From Candidatus Gastranaerophilales bacterium (GTDB lineage: Bacteria > Cyanobacteriota > Vampirovibrionia > Gastranaerophilales > Gastranaerophilaceae): DNA of 33,264 bases. This document shows, one piece after another, positions 16,029 through 24,573 of this stretch. The stretch lies in assembly GCA_944324865.1 (NCBI GenBank), contig CALUXW010000017.1, forward strand, positions 1 through 33,264. The letters are read 5' to 3'. The notes beneath the pieces are model-generated. The model was not told where the DNA came from. It saw only the letters and a list, made by a program, of their open reading frames with translations, and ran no database searches. Both the position numbers and the translations under genes were made by a program. Numbering within the stretch: the first letter of the stretch is position 1; every line of letters begins with the position of its first letter.

Positions 16029-17348
16029 ATGAGCATTAATCAAAATATTAAACCAATAAGTACCAAAATAAACGAAAATGGAAATCTTGAAATAGGCGGT
16101 TGTGATTTAGTTGAACTTGCAAATAAATATGCAACGCCACTTTATATTGTTGATGAGGTTACTTTAAGAGGTATTGCACAAGAATATAAAAAAGCTTTTT
16201 CTCATCTGGAAAATGTAAATATGATGTTTGCTTCAAAAGCTCTTATGACAAGTTCTATAGCAAAAATACTCTCTGAAGAAGGTTTTGGATTTGATGCGGT
16301 TTCAGGTGGAGAGCTTTACACAATAAAAAATGCAAGTATTGATATGAAAAACATTACTTTTAACGGTAACAATAAAAGCTACGATGAACTTAATATGGCG
16401 CTTAACTATGGTGTAGGACATATAAGCGTAGATAATTTCTTGGAGCTTGCACTTTTAAATGAAATCGCAAAAACAAAGAATAAAACACAAAAAATACTTT
16501 TAAGAATTACTCCTGGAATTGAATGTCATACTCACGAGTATATACAAACGGGACACTTAGACTCGAAATTCGGTTTTGATTTAACACAGATTGATGAAGC
16601 AATAGAACTTATTTTGGATGAATATACAAATCTTGAATTAACAGGTTTACACGCACATATAGGTTCGCAAATATTTGAAACACAAGTTTATTACGATGAA
16701 ATAGGTGTAATTTTAAAAGAAATAAAAAGAATTAAAGATAAGTTCGGCATTGAACTTTATGAAATTAATGCAGGAGGTGGCCTGGGTGTTACTTATACAG
16801 ATGAAGATTGCCCGCCATCAGTTGAAACAATAGCAAAAACAATAATTGACTCTATAGAAAAACATTGTAAAGAATATAACCTTAAAAAACCTGTTTTATA
16901 CATTGAACCTGGGCGTTCAATTGTTGCAACTGCAGGAGTAACACTTTATACCATAGGTTCATCAAAACAAGTACCGAATGGAAAAAAATACATAGCCGTA
17001 GACGGTGGAATGGCAGATAATCCGCGACCTTCGATGTACGGTGCAAAATATTTTGCACAAATTGCAAATAAAAAAGAAAAAGATGATATGCAAAAAGTAA
17101 CTGTCGCAGGTAGATTTTGTGAATCCGGAGATATTTTAATAAAGGATATTGAATTAAATGACCCACAAGCAGGCGATTTGTTGTGTATATATAACACAGG
17201 TGCATACGGATATTCAATGTCATCAAATTATAATTGCGTGCTAAAACCTGCCATGGTACTTGTAAATTCTTCACAATCTGATATTATAGTGAAAAGACAA
17301 ACTTATGAACAGTTAGTTCAAAACGATGTAATACCTGATAGAATTTAG
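16029..17348 (+). CDS. lysA: diaminopimelate decarboxylase
   Basis: The last step of lysine synthesis: meso-diaminopimelate to L-lysine plus CO2, with pyridoxal phosphate. The 439-residue protein has the PLP lysine Lys70 in FASKALMTSS, the HAHIGSQI stretch near residue 210, the phosphate-binding EPGRSIVATAG near 295, and the substrate-site CESGDIL (Cys364). Its presence means that diaminopimelate, a peptidoglycan component, is made. The ATG at 16029 has TAGGAT upstream. It begins the plus-strand run and is followed by cdaA after 11 bases, a grouping that ties lysine/cell-wall and cyclic-di-AMP genes in one operon. Confidence 0.94.
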   Translation: MSINQNIKPISTKINENGNLEIGGCDLVELANKYATPLYIVDEVTLRGIAQEYKKAFSHLENVNMMFASKALMTSSIAKILSEEGFGFDAVSGGELYTIKNASIDMKNITFNGNNKSYDELNMALNYGVGHISVDNFLELALLNEIAKTKNKTQKILLRITPGIECHTHEYIQTGHLDSKFGFDLTQIDEAIELILDEYTNLELTGLHAHIGSQIFETQVYYDEIGVILKEIKRIKDKFGIELYEINAGGGLGVTYTDEDCPPSVETIAKTIIDSIEKHCKEYNLKKPVLYIEPGRSIVATAGVTLYTIGSSKQVPNGKKYIAVDGGMADNPRPSMYGAKYFAQIANKKEKDDMQKVTVAGRFCESGDILIKDIELNDPQAGDLLCIYNTGAYGYSMSSNYNCVLKPAMVLVNSSQSDIIVKRQTYEQLVQNDVIPDRI

Positions 17349-17359
17349 AGGATTTAAGG

Positions 17360-18280
17360 GTGAATTTTAATGACTTTTACAGTTTTATAATCTCACAATT
17401 TCATGAACTGCTAAAGTCTTTAAGTGTAGTTAAACCAAGCATAAATATCATTGAGATAATTATTTTAATATTTATCCTGTGGTATTTTTATCGTAAATAC
17501 ATAAAAGGTACACCAAGTGAAAACCTTGTAAGGGGTATGTTTGTACTGATTTTTATGTGGATTTTTTCAGAACTTTTAATTAAAGTTAATCTGCAAATTT
17601 TCGGTATGTTTATTAAAACACTTGTAAGTGTTGTAATTTTTGGGCTTATTGTAATATTTCAACCTGAATTAAGACGTTTCCTGGGTTATATTGGACAAAG
17701 CAATTTTTTTGAAAATGTTATTTTAAACAGAAAACACTTTAATGCAAAAAAAACGAAAATTGATGTTGTCAAAGAACTTATTGAAACAATTAAATATTTA
17801 TCAAAATCAAAAACAGGCGGGCTGATTGTACTGCAACGTGATAATTCACCTGTCAACCACTCAGATGTAGGCACAAAATTAGATGCAGATGTGTCTCAAG
17901 AACTTCTGCTTACTATTTTTTACCCCTCTACGCCTTTGCACGACGGTGCTGTGATTATTGAAGGCGAAAAAATACTTTCTGCAGGAGTACTTTTGCCACT
18001 TACCGACGACCCGAAATTAAGCTGGAGATATGGTACAAGACATAGAGCCGCAATAGGAATTACTGAAACATCTGATTGCGCTTGTATTGTAGTGTCAGAA
18101 GAAACAGGTGATGTTTCAATAGCAATAGATGGCGAGCTTAAAAAATATGAAGATTTAGGTAAATTAAAGACAGATTTATCAAGAATTTTAGGCTATGAAA
18201 ATGAAATAGAAGAAGAAAAACCTGCTATTTTCAATCTTGACAAGTTTTTATCAAATAATATAGTACCTAAAAAAAAGTAA
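17360..18280 (+). CDS. cdaA: membrane diadenylate cyclase CdaA
   Basis: Makes cyclic di-AMP from two ATP; this messenger controls potassium uptake, osmotic balance and cell-wall homeostasis. The 306-residue protein has three N-terminal transmembrane helices (about 30-45, 58-75 and 80-101), a coiled linker and the DAC domain with DGA (195-197, in PLHDGAVII) and RHR (227-229, in RYGTRHRAAIGI). Start is GTG at 17360, with AGAGGAT upstream; no in-frame ATG lies nearby. In Firmicutes cdaA is followed by cdaR and glmM; here neither is adjacent. It follows lysA by 11 bases. The C-terminal tail of about 40 residues is charged and variable. Confidence 0.92.
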   Translation: MNFNDFYSFIISQFHELLKSLSVVKPSINIIEIIILIFILWYFYRKYIKGTPSENLVRGMFVLIFMWIFSELLIKVNLQIFGMFIKTLVSVVIFGLIVIFQPELRRFLGYIGQSNFFENVILNRKHFNAKKTKIDVVKELIETIKYLSKSKTGGLIVLQRDNSPVNHSDVGTKLDADVSQELLLTIFYPSTPLHDGAVIIEGEKILSAGVLLPLTDDPKLSWRYGTRHRAAIGITETSDCACIVVSEETGDVSIAIDGELKKYEDLGKLKTDLSRILGYENEIEEEKPAIFNLDKFLSNNIVPKKK

Positions 18281-18294
18281 AGACTACTCTTTTT
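18270..18294 (+). terminator. weak candidate terminator after cdaA
   Basis: AAAAA-x-AGTA and TACT-x-TTTTT pair around a five-base loop with one mismatch, at the cdaA stop codon. The stem is AT-rich and short, so function is uncertain. Confidence 0.28.
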
Positions 18295-18336
18295 GTCTAA
18301 TGAACTTATATATGTATTTATTTATTATTAAACTGT

Positions 18337-18546
18337 ATGGAACAGTTTATTGCGCAAAAAGATACAGAAACAGAGCGAAAGCAAAAGGCGAAAGAATGCC
18401 TTTTGCATTACCTCAGTGAATTGAAATTACATTTTAATTTAAATGATAAAGACATCATAAAAGTTCTTGAAAAAACTTGTATTGATTTAAATAGGGGAAG
18501 TATTGTCCAAAAATGGCTCTATGTGGTAAAATCATTTTTGCACTAG
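18337..18546 (+). CDS. small conserved-looking protein of unknown function
   Basis: A 69-residue polar, helix-forming protein beginning MEQFIAQKDTETERKQKA. It has no signal peptide, membrane segment or recognisable motif. Codon use resembles that of its neighbours, and it fills an otherwise empty gap between cdaA and the hydrolase gene, ending 15 bases before the latter. There is no clear Shine-Dalgarno site before its ATG. I do not recognise a family; the helical pattern hints at a protein-binding or regulatory role, but that is only a guess. It may be spurious. Confidence 0.5.
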   Translation: MEQFIAQKDTETERKQKAKECLLHYLSELKLHFNLNDKDIIKVLEKTCIDLNRGSIVQKWLYVVKSFLH

Positions 18547-18561
18547 TAACGGAATTTAAAA

Positions 18562-19200
18562 ATGATTATTAAAAAACTACCATTAGGACCAATTCAAGCA
18601 AATACATATATAGTCTTTGATGAAAATACAAAAGAAGCAATAGTCATAGAAGCTTCAGGTGATGCAAACTCAATAAAAGCTGAAATTGATGCCCTGGGGG
18701 CAAAATTAAAATATGTTTTATTAACACACGGACATTTTGACCATGTTTTTGCAGTAAATGATGTAAAAATACTTTATCCTGATGTAAAAGTATTTATCAA
18801 TAAAGAAGATGAGGTTTTAATACAAAATGTATCTTTGCAGTGTGCGCATTTTGGTATTGACGGCATTGAAAAACCTCGTATTGATGAATATATAAACGAA
18901 AATACAAAACTTTTTTTAGGCGATATTGAAATAAAGATAATTCACACACCTGGTCACTCAAAAGGTTCTGTTTGCTATCTTTTGGGAGAAAATTTATTCT
19001 CTGGTGACACATTGTTTTTTGAAGAAATAGGGCGTTGCGACTTGTTTGGTGGCAGTTTTAGCGAAATAGAAAAAAGCATTAGAAATAAAATTTTTATACT
19101 TGATAAAAATATAACAATTTATCCAGGACATGGCGAAAATACAAGTATAGAGCATGAAATTAAATTCAATGCATATTTTGGAGAAAATTCGAGGTATTAA
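18562..19200 (+). CDS. metallo-beta-lactamase fold hydrolase (glyoxalase II-like)
   Basis: A 212-residue cytoplasmic metal-dependent hydrolase. The metal-binding motif HGHFDH lies at residues 56-61, followed by later ligand motifs HTPGHSKGSV, FSGDTLF and YPGHGENT. The overall form (PLGPIQANTYIVFD at the start, IGRCDLFGG) is that of the small hydroxyacylglutathione hydrolase-like group common in anaerobes. The physiological thioester or ester substrate is unknown; glyoxalase II activity should not be assumed. The ATG at 18562 has only a weak GGAA site. It is followed by cdd with one base between, so both are probably co-transcribed. Confidence 0.87.
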   Translation: MIIKKLPLGPIQANTYIVFDENTKEAIVIEASGDANSIKAEIDALGAKLKYVLLTHGHFDHVFAVNDVKILYPDVKVFINKEDEVLIQNVSLQCAHFGIDGIEKPRIDEYINENTKLFLGDIEIKIIHTPGHSKGSVCYLLGENLFSGDTLFFEEIGRCDLFGGSFSEIEKSIRNKIFILDKNITIYPGHGENTSIEHEIKFNAYFGENSRY

Positions 19201-19201
19201 G

Positions 19202-19621
19202 ATGGAAATAAACTACGATGAACTTTTAAAAAAAGCAAAAAATGTAAGTGAAAACTCTTATTCGCCATACTCAAAATTTAAAGTCGGGGCTGCCGTAATG
19301 TTTGAAAGCGGCAATATTTATTGTGGTGCAAATGTTGAAAATGTAAGCTATGGCATTACACTTTGTGCCGAGAGAAGTGCTATTTCAAGCGCAATTTCAT
19401 CCGGAGAAAAATCAAAAATAAAAGCAATTGCAGTTTATTCACCAAACCAAAAAAACTGTCTTCCATGTGGCGCATGCAGGCAGTGGCTGGCTGAATTTGC
19501 ACCTGATAACACACATGATTTAAAAATTATACTTGAAGGTTGTAAAGGCGAAAGTGTGGTTTGGGGCTTAGATGATATTTTCCCGGATAGCTTTAAATTT
19601 ACTTATTGCGAACCTGATTAA
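19202..19621 (+). CDS. cdd: cytidine deaminase
   Basis: Hydrolyses cytidine and deoxycytidine to uridine forms in pyrimidine salvage. The 139-residue protein is the usual size of the small tetrameric type. The zinc site is complete: CAE at 55-57 (catalytic Glu57) and PCGAC at 88-92 (Cys89, Cys92), so three cysteines bind zinc. SPYSKFKVGAAV and GANVENVSYG are also family hallmarks. I chose the ATG at 19202, which has GAGGT seven bases upstream and starts one base after the hydrolase stop. Its stop overlaps that of convergent nanK by three to four bases, and no terminator separates them. Confidence 0.94.
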   Translation: MEINYDELLKKAKNVSENSYSPYSKFKVGAAVMFESGNIYCGANVENVSYGITLCAERSAISSAISSGEKSKIKAIAVYSPNQKNCLPCGACRQWLAEFAPDNTHDLKIILEGCKGESVVWGLDDIFPDSFKFTYCEPD

Positions 19622-20490
19622 AATTTCTCAAACCCTAAAAGTGCAGCACCAATCATGCCTGCATAATTACCTGATGTTGCATGTAAAATTTTTGTCGGCA
19701 GAGTCACAATATCATCATTTACTAACTCTTGCATATACTCTACATCACAAAATTTTCCCATAGAACCTGATAAAACAATACAATCAGGGTCAAAAATATC
19801 CGCTAGCCCAACAAGTCCTGCTATAATATAATTTTGCCATATATTATAAACTCTAAGCATTGTATTATCACCCTTGTCGACACCTTCTATAATATCATAA
19901 GTTGTAATATCCTTATTGCCGGTAAGTTCAATACCTGTAATTCTTAACCCGTTACCTGAGGCGTATATTTCAAAACAATCATAAGCACCACAAGTACATT
20001 TCCTTTTTTTATCCATAGACATTTTAAAATGCATTTCGCCGGCAACTCCTGATTTTCCTTTTAAGAGCTTGCCATCTACAATTATTCCGCCGCCGACGCC
20101 TGTGCCTAGGGTAAGTGTAATATTATTGTCGTAACCTTTTGCACTTCCTATTTTGTACTCTGCCCATGCAGCACAATTTGCATCATTCTCAACAAAAACA
20201 GGTTTATTTGAAAGTGAATTAAAATTGGTTTTAGGATAGCCGAAAGGTAAGTTGGCGGTTGAACAAATAACTTTTGTATTTTCTTTATTTACACCACCTG
20301 CTGTTGAAATAGCACTGAATTCAACCTTATTTTCATGATTGGAAATTATTTCTTTTAATTTTTCAATAATTTCTTCAGATGTTTTTGGGGTATGATGTTT
20401 TTCAATATCAGAAACTATTTCCCCTGTTTTATTTACATGGGCTGCATAAATTTTTGTGCCACCTATATCAATACTTAGTGCTTTTTTCAT
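19618..20490 (-). CDS. nanK: ROK-family kinase, probable N-acetylmannosamine kinase
   Basis: Phosphorylates a sugar with ATP; next to nanE the likely substrate is N-acetylmannosamine. The 290-residue protein has the ATP loop DIGGTK (8-13), catalytic Asp103 in VENDANCAAW, GTGVGGG (129-135) and the ROK zinc motif His154 with CTCGAYDC (Cys165, Cys167, Cys172). I chose the ATG at 20490, which has GGAGAT upstream and overlaps the stop of nanE by four bases. The upstream in-frame extension to 20559 lies inside nanE and is not needed. ROK kinases vary in substrate, so glucokinase or another amino-sugar kinase remains possible without the neighbour evidence. Confidence 0.85.
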   Translation of the reverse strand: MKKALSIDIGGTKIYAAHVNKTGEIVSDIEKHHTPKTSEEIIEKLKEIISNHENKVEFSAISTAGGVNKENTKVICSTANLPFGYPKTNFNSLSNKPVFVENDANCAAWAEYKIGSAKGYDNNITLTLGTGVGGGIIVDGKLLKGKSGVAGEMHFKMSMDKKRKCTCGAYDCFEIYASGNGLRITGIELTGNKDITTYDIIEGVDKGDNTMLRVYNIWQNYIIAGLVGLADIFDPDCIVLSGSMGKFCDVEYMQELVNDDIVTLPTKILHATSGNYAGMIGAALLGFEKF

Positions 20491-21170
20491 TTTAAAATCT
20501 CCGTAAATCTTTTTGTTATCAATTGCGGGCGAGTAATCGCCGAACCTATTACAACACAAAATGCCCCAAAATTAAACGCATCTTTGGCTTGACTTGGTGT
20601 CCAAATTTTGCCTTCAACAACTACAGGTATATTAAAATCTCTGCATAGAGCTTTGCAAAGCTCAAAATCAGGCTCAGACGGTTTATTTTTTGTTTCATCA
20701 GTATAGCCGCTGAGGGTTGTCGAAACTATGTCTGCCCCTAATTCTATTGCATTTTTTGCTTCTGTGTATGTCGCAATATCTGCCATGGCAAGCTTACTTT
20801 GTGATTTTATAAAATTTATAATATCACCTAATTGTTCTTCGTTCGGGCGCTTACGCATTGTAGCATCAAATGCTACAATATCAGCTCCTGCATCAATTAT
20901 TTCCTTTGCATCACTAAGTGTTGGGGTAATGTAGACAATATCTAAGTAATTTTCAGGAATTTTATCGGGCTTTGTAATGCCGATCACAGGTAAGTCGGGG
21001 TACATTTTTTTTGCATTTTTAACATCCCTAGCACCTGCAAGTCTTAAACCTCCTGCGCCACCATTTACAACACTTTTTATCATTGCGTTAAGCGCAACTT
21101 CTTGGTATAAAGGCTCATCAGGCATAGCTTGTACAGACACAATAATTTTTCTTTTCAACTTTTGTAACAT
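20487..21170 (-). CDS. nanE: N-acetylmannosamine-6-phosphate 2-epimerase
   Basis: Converts N-acetylmannosamine 6-phosphate to N-acetylglucosamine 6-phosphate in the breakdown of sialic acid. The 227-residue TIM-barrel protein shows the family patterns NGGAGGLRLAGARDVK (37-51), IGITKPD, DATMRKRPN (102-110), MADIATYTEA (129-138) and STTLSGYTDET (150-160). The start at 21170 has AAAGGTAG upstream. It is translated in overlap with nanK. The lyase NanA and a sialic acid transporter are not in the window, so free N-acetylmannosamine use is also possible. The pair is common in bacteria living on mucosal surfaces, which supports a host-associated lifestyle. Confidence 0.93.
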   Translation of the reverse strand: MLQKLKRKIIVSVQAMPDEPLYQEVALNAMIKSVVNGGAGGLRLAGARDVKNAKKMYPDLPVIGITKPDKIPENYLDIVYITPTLSDAKEIIDAGADIVAFDATMRKRPNEEQLGDIINFIKSQSKLAMADIATYTEAKNAIELGADIVSTTLSGYTDETKNKPSEPDFELCKALCRDFNIPVVVEGKIWTPSQAKDAFNFGAFCVVIGSAITRPQLITKRFTEILK

Positions 21171-21205
21171 ATATGAACTACCTTTTAAAGAAATTATACA
21201 CCAAA

Positions 21206-21236
21206 TTGACCATGATTTTTATTTTTGATTTATACT
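21206..21236 (+). promoter_or_regulatory. candidate promoter of the tig-clpP-clpX genes
   Basis: TTGACC at 21206-21211 and TATACT at 21231-21236 lie 19 bases apart, about 40 bases before the tig start. The spacing is a little long. Confidence 0.42.
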
Positions 21237-21273
21237 ATTATACAGACACACTTAATTTAAAATAAGAGGAACT

Positions 21274-22566
21274 ATGACTAAACACAGTATTGAAAAACAA
21301 GACGGCAATCTTGTAAAAATTACCATCACGGTAGATGAAAAAACAGCAGGTGATGCTTACAACAAAACTTTAAAAAGAATAGGTTCAAACATTAACATTG
21401 CAGGTTTTAGAAAAGGCAAAGCACCAAACAATGTTATAGAAAAATATGTTGGTGCAGAAAGAATAAAAATCGAAGCACTTGAAAATATTTTCCCTATAGA
21501 ATTTTCAAAAATTGCTCAAGAAGAAAAACTTGACCTGGCTACTCAACCACAAATCGAACATTTCGAGTTTGAAAAAGGTAAAGATTTAAAAATTACCGTT
21601 AAAGCAGAATTAAAACCAGAAGTTAATCTTGCACAATATAAAGATGTCGAAATTGAATATGAAGAATTCAAAGGCGAACAAGATGCAATGGAAAAAGAAC
21701 TTCAAACTCTTCAAAACAGATTTTCAACATTAGAAAAAGTTGACAGAGCCTCAAATGAAACAGATGTTGTTGTATTTGACTTTGAAGGCAGCGTAAATGG
21801 AGAATTAATAGAACATGGCAGTGCAAAAAATTATACTCTTGATTTAGCACACTCAAATTTTATTCCCGGGTTTGCTCAAGGTCTTGTAGGGCATAGCGCA
21901 GGTGAAGAATTTGTAATTGATGTTACATTCCCAGAAAATTATCATGAGCCAAAATTAAAAGGAGCGCCTGCCAAATTTAAAATTAATCTCCATGAGGTAA
22001 AAGAACGCAAATTGCCAGAAATAAATGATGAATTGGCTAAAAAAGCAGGCAAATTTGAATCACTTGAAGCCCTTAAAGAAGATATTAAAAAATATCTTGA
22101 AGATGCCAAAAACTTTGAAAATGAAAGAAGAAAATCTGATGCAATTTTCAATAAAATATATAATGAAACAAAAATTGATATTCAAGAAACAATGATAGAA
22201 CGTGAAGTTGAAGCAGTTAAAGAAGAAACAAAACAAAATGCTGCCCGACAAGGTCAAGATTGGCAAAAACTTGTTGATGCCGAAGGTATTGATTCCGTTA
22301 ATAAAAAACTTAGAGATGAAGCAATTAAAAGAATTAAAAATTCCTTAATAATTGAGCAAATCTCTAAAAATGAAAATATAAAAATAGAACAAAGCGATTT
22401 ATTGGCACAAATACAAGAAATTGCCAGAATGTACGGTTCAAATGCAACATCAATATTTGAAGAAATGAAAAAAAATCCATCATCTTTTGCAATTTTATCT
22501 CAACAAATTGCTACAAGAAAAGTTAGTGAGTTGCTTTTGAATTCCAATAAATTTAATGCAAAATAG
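21274..22566 (+). CDS. tig: trigger factor chaperone
   Basis: A ribosome-bound chaperone that meets nascent chains, with peptidyl-prolyl isomerase activity. The 430-residue protein has three domains: an N-terminal ribosome-binding domain with the contact motif GFRKGKA (44-50), a central FKBP-like domain (about 150-245, including [17 protein letters not shown] and [18 protein letters not shown]) and a helical C-terminal domain. Length is normal. The start has AGAGGA upstream. It is followed by clpP after 16 bases and then clpX, a gene order found in many bacteria, so folding and proteolysis genes are expressed together. Confidence 0.94.
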   Translation: MTKHSIEKQDGNLVKITITVDEKTAGDAYNKTLKRIGSNINIAGFRKGKAPNNVIEKYVGAERIKIEALENIFPIEFSKIAQEEKLDLATQPQIEHFEFEKGKDLKITVKAELKPEVNLAQYKDVEIEYEEFKGEQDAMEKELQTLQNRFSTLEKVDRASNETDVVVFDFEGSVNGELIEHGSAKNYTLDLAHSNFIPGFAQGLVGHSAGEEFVIDVTFPENYHEPKLKGAPAKFKINLHEVKERKLPEINDELAKKAGKFESLEALKEDIKKYLEDAKNFENERRKSDAIFNKIYNETKIDIQETMIEREVEAVKEETKQNAARQGQDWQKLVDAEGIDSVNKKLRDEAIKRIKNSLIIEQISKNENIKIEQSDLLAQIQEIARMYGSNATSIFEEMKKNPSSFAILSQQIATRKVSELLLNSNKFNAK

Positions 22567-22582
22567 TGAAAGGATAAATTAT

Positions 22583-23182
22583 ATGAGTTTTGTACCAGTA
22601 GTAATAGAACAGTCATCACGTGGAGAAAGGTCTTTTGATATTTTTTCAAGACTTTTAAGAGAAAGAATTATATTCCTCGGTACACCTATTGATGATATGG
22701 TGGCAAACCTTGTTGTGGCACAAATGCTCCTTTTAGATAGTGAAAACCCTGAAAAGGACATAATGCTCTATATTAACTCCCCGGGAGGTTCTGTTACTGC
22801 AGGTTTTGCTATATATGATACAATGCAACATATAAGATCTGATGTATCTACTATTTGTTTAGGTCAAGCTGCTTCAATGGGGGCATTTTTGCTCTCATCG
22901 GGCGCAAAGGGTAAACGTCTTGCATTGCCTCACTCCAGAGTTCTTATCCATCAACCCTTAGGTGGAGCACAAGGCCAGGCAACAGATATTGAAATTCAGG
23001 CAAATGAAATTTTAAGAATAAAAAAATCATTAAACAATATTCTTGCAAATAATACCGGTCAACCTTTGAAAAAAATTGAGAAAGATACAGATCGTGACTA
23101 TATTATGACACCTGAAGAAGCAGTAGAGTATGGTATGATAGATAGAGTTATAACTCTTGATACCGAAAATAAAGAAAATTAA
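22583..23182 (+). CDS. clpP: ATP-dependent Clp protease proteolytic subunit
   Basis: The serine protease core of ClpXP, a double seven-membered ring. The 199-residue protein has the catalytic triad Ser98 (GQAASMGAF), His123 ([10 protein letters not shown]) and Asp172 (DTDRDYIM), and the oxyanion-side motif [10 protein letters not shown] chose the ATG at 22583, giving the usual start [20 protein letters not shown], with AAAGGAT upstream; the in-frame ATG at 22556 lies inside tig. A short N-terminal propeptide is not obvious. clpX follows after 14 bases, so the unfoldase and protease are made from one message. Confidence 0.95.
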   Translation: MSFVPVVIEQSSRGERSFDIFSRLLRERIIFLGTPIDDMVANLVVAQMLLLDSENPEKDIMLYINSPGGSVTAGFAIYDTMQHIRSDVSTICLGQAASMGAFLLSSGAKGKRLALPHSRVLIHQPLGGAQGQATDIEIQANEILRIKKSLNNILANNTGQPLKKIEKDTDRDYIMTPEEAVEYGMIDRVITLDTENKEN

Positions 23183-23196
23183 TCTGGAGAAATCAA

Positions 23197-24504
23197 ATGG
23201 CAAAAATTGATGAACCGAATTTAAAATGTTCATTTTGCGGTAAAACGCAAGATCAGGTTAAAAAGCTTATTGCTGGGCCTGATGTGTGCATTTGCGATGA
23301 GTGTATCGAATTATGCAATGAAATTTTAGATGAGGAATTATTCAACCTTAAAGGAGAAGAAAAAACACAAGAATCAGAACTTCTCTATGAAGGAATACCC
23401 AAACCTCACGAAATTAAAGCTTATCTTGATGAGCATATCGTGGGTCAAGATGATGCCAAAAAGGTTCTCTCTGTTGCCGTTTATAACCACTACAAAAGAA
23501 TTGCGCACAACATGGAAAATGAAAAATCCGATGTTGAAATTCAAAAAAGTAATATCTTACTCGTAGGTCCCACAGGTTCAGGTAAAACTCTTTTAGCACA
23601 AACACTTGCAAAACTTCTAAATGTTCCTTTTGCAGTGGCTGATGCTACTACCTTAACAGAGGCAGGGTATGTCGGCGATGATGTTGAAAATATCTTATTA
23701 AGATTATACCAAAGTGCTGATTATAATGCCCAAAAGGCAGAACGCGGAATTATCTACATCGACGAAATAGATAAAATTGCAAGAAAATCTGAAAACCCCT
23801 CTATTACTCGTGATGTATCAGGCGAAGGGGTTCAACAAGCTCTGCTAAAGATGATAGAAGGTACTGTTGCAAATGTTCCGCCCCAAGGTGGCAGAAAACA
23901 CCCTCATCAAGAGTTCATTCAAATTGATACTTCCAATATTTTATTCATTGTTGGAGGCGCTTTTGTCGGTTTAGATAAAATTGTTGAACGTCGTGCAGGT
24001 GATTCTTCAACTGTTGGTTTTGGTTCAAAACCTGTTTCAGCAGCAGAAAAAGAGCTTCAGGCAGCAAAAATGCTTAAAAAACTTCAACCTGACGACTTGT
24101 TAAAATTTGGTTTAATACCCGAATTTATAGGAAGAATACCTGTTTACACCGTTCTTGACCCTCTGGATGAAGAAACATTAAAAATGATTTTAACAAAACC
24201 AAAAAATGCTATTGTTAAGCAGTATCAGTGTTTAATGCAAATGGATGGTGTAGAATTAAAATTTGACGATGAAGCAATTGATTTAATTGCTAAAGAAGCA
24301 ATTAAAAGAAAAACTGGCGCACGTGCACTTCGCTCAATTGTTGAAGAAATCATGCTTGATGTCATGTATGAAGTTCCTACTAATCCTGAAATTAAAACTT
24401 TTACTATAACTGCTGATATGGTAGGAAAAAAAAAGAATGTAGCGGAGTTAATAAAACTTCCGATGAAAAATGACATAGAAAAAATACAAGAAGATATAGC
24501 ATAA
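23197..24504 (+). CDS. clpX: ATP-dependent Clp protease ATP-binding subunit ClpX
   Basis: The hexameric unfoldase that feeds substrates to ClpP. The 435-residue protein has the N-terminal zinc-binding domain (Cys11, Cys14, Cys33, Cys36) for substrate and adaptor binding, then an AAA+ module with Walker A GPTGSGKT (124-131) and Walker [12 protein letters not shown]. The pore loop region is GYVGDDVE, and the ClpP-binding loop is of the (I/L)GF type, with STVGFGSK seen. The C-terminal sensor 2 motif GARALRSI is present. A good GGAG site precedes the ATG. No terminator follows before the SLH gene, so some readthrough into it is likely. Confidence 0.95.
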   Translation: MAKIDEPNLKCSFCGKTQDQVKKLIAGPDVCICDECIELCNEILDEELFNLKGEEKTQESELLYEGIPKPHEIKAYLDEHIVGQDDAKKVLSVAVYNHYKRIAHNMENEKSDVEIQKSNILLVGPTGSGKTLLAQTLAKLLNVPFAVADATTLTEAGYVGDDVENILLRLYQSADYNAQKAERGIIYIDEIDKIARKSENPSITRDVSGEGVQQALLKMIEGTVANVPPQGGRKHPHQEFIQIDTSNILFIVGGAFVGLDKIVERRAGDSSTVGFGSKPVSAAEKELQAAKMLKKLQPDDLLKFGLIPEFIGRIPVYTVLDPLDEETLKMILTKPKNAIVKQYQCLMQMDGVELKFDDEAIDLIAKEAIKRKTGARALRSIVEEIMLDVMYEVPTNPEIKTFTITADMVGKKKNVAELIKLPMKNDIEKIQEDIA

Positions 24505-24518
24505 TTGATGTAAATTTC

Positions 24519-24547
24519 TTGCTTATATCTAAAAATAAAGCTAAAAT
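24519..24547 (+). promoter_or_regulatory. candidate promoter of the SLH protein gene
   Basis: TTGCTT at 24519-24524 and TAAAAT at 24542-24547 are 17 bases apart and end 26 bases before the start codon. The -35 half is weak. Confidence 0.4.
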
Positions 24548-24573
24548 GTTGCTAAACCGGTTTGGAGAATAAG

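Noticed and set aside
20980..20992. A partial GCCGAT sigma-28 -10 match
   Set aside because: It lies inside the nanE coding region, lacks the final TAA and has no TAAA 15 bases upstream.
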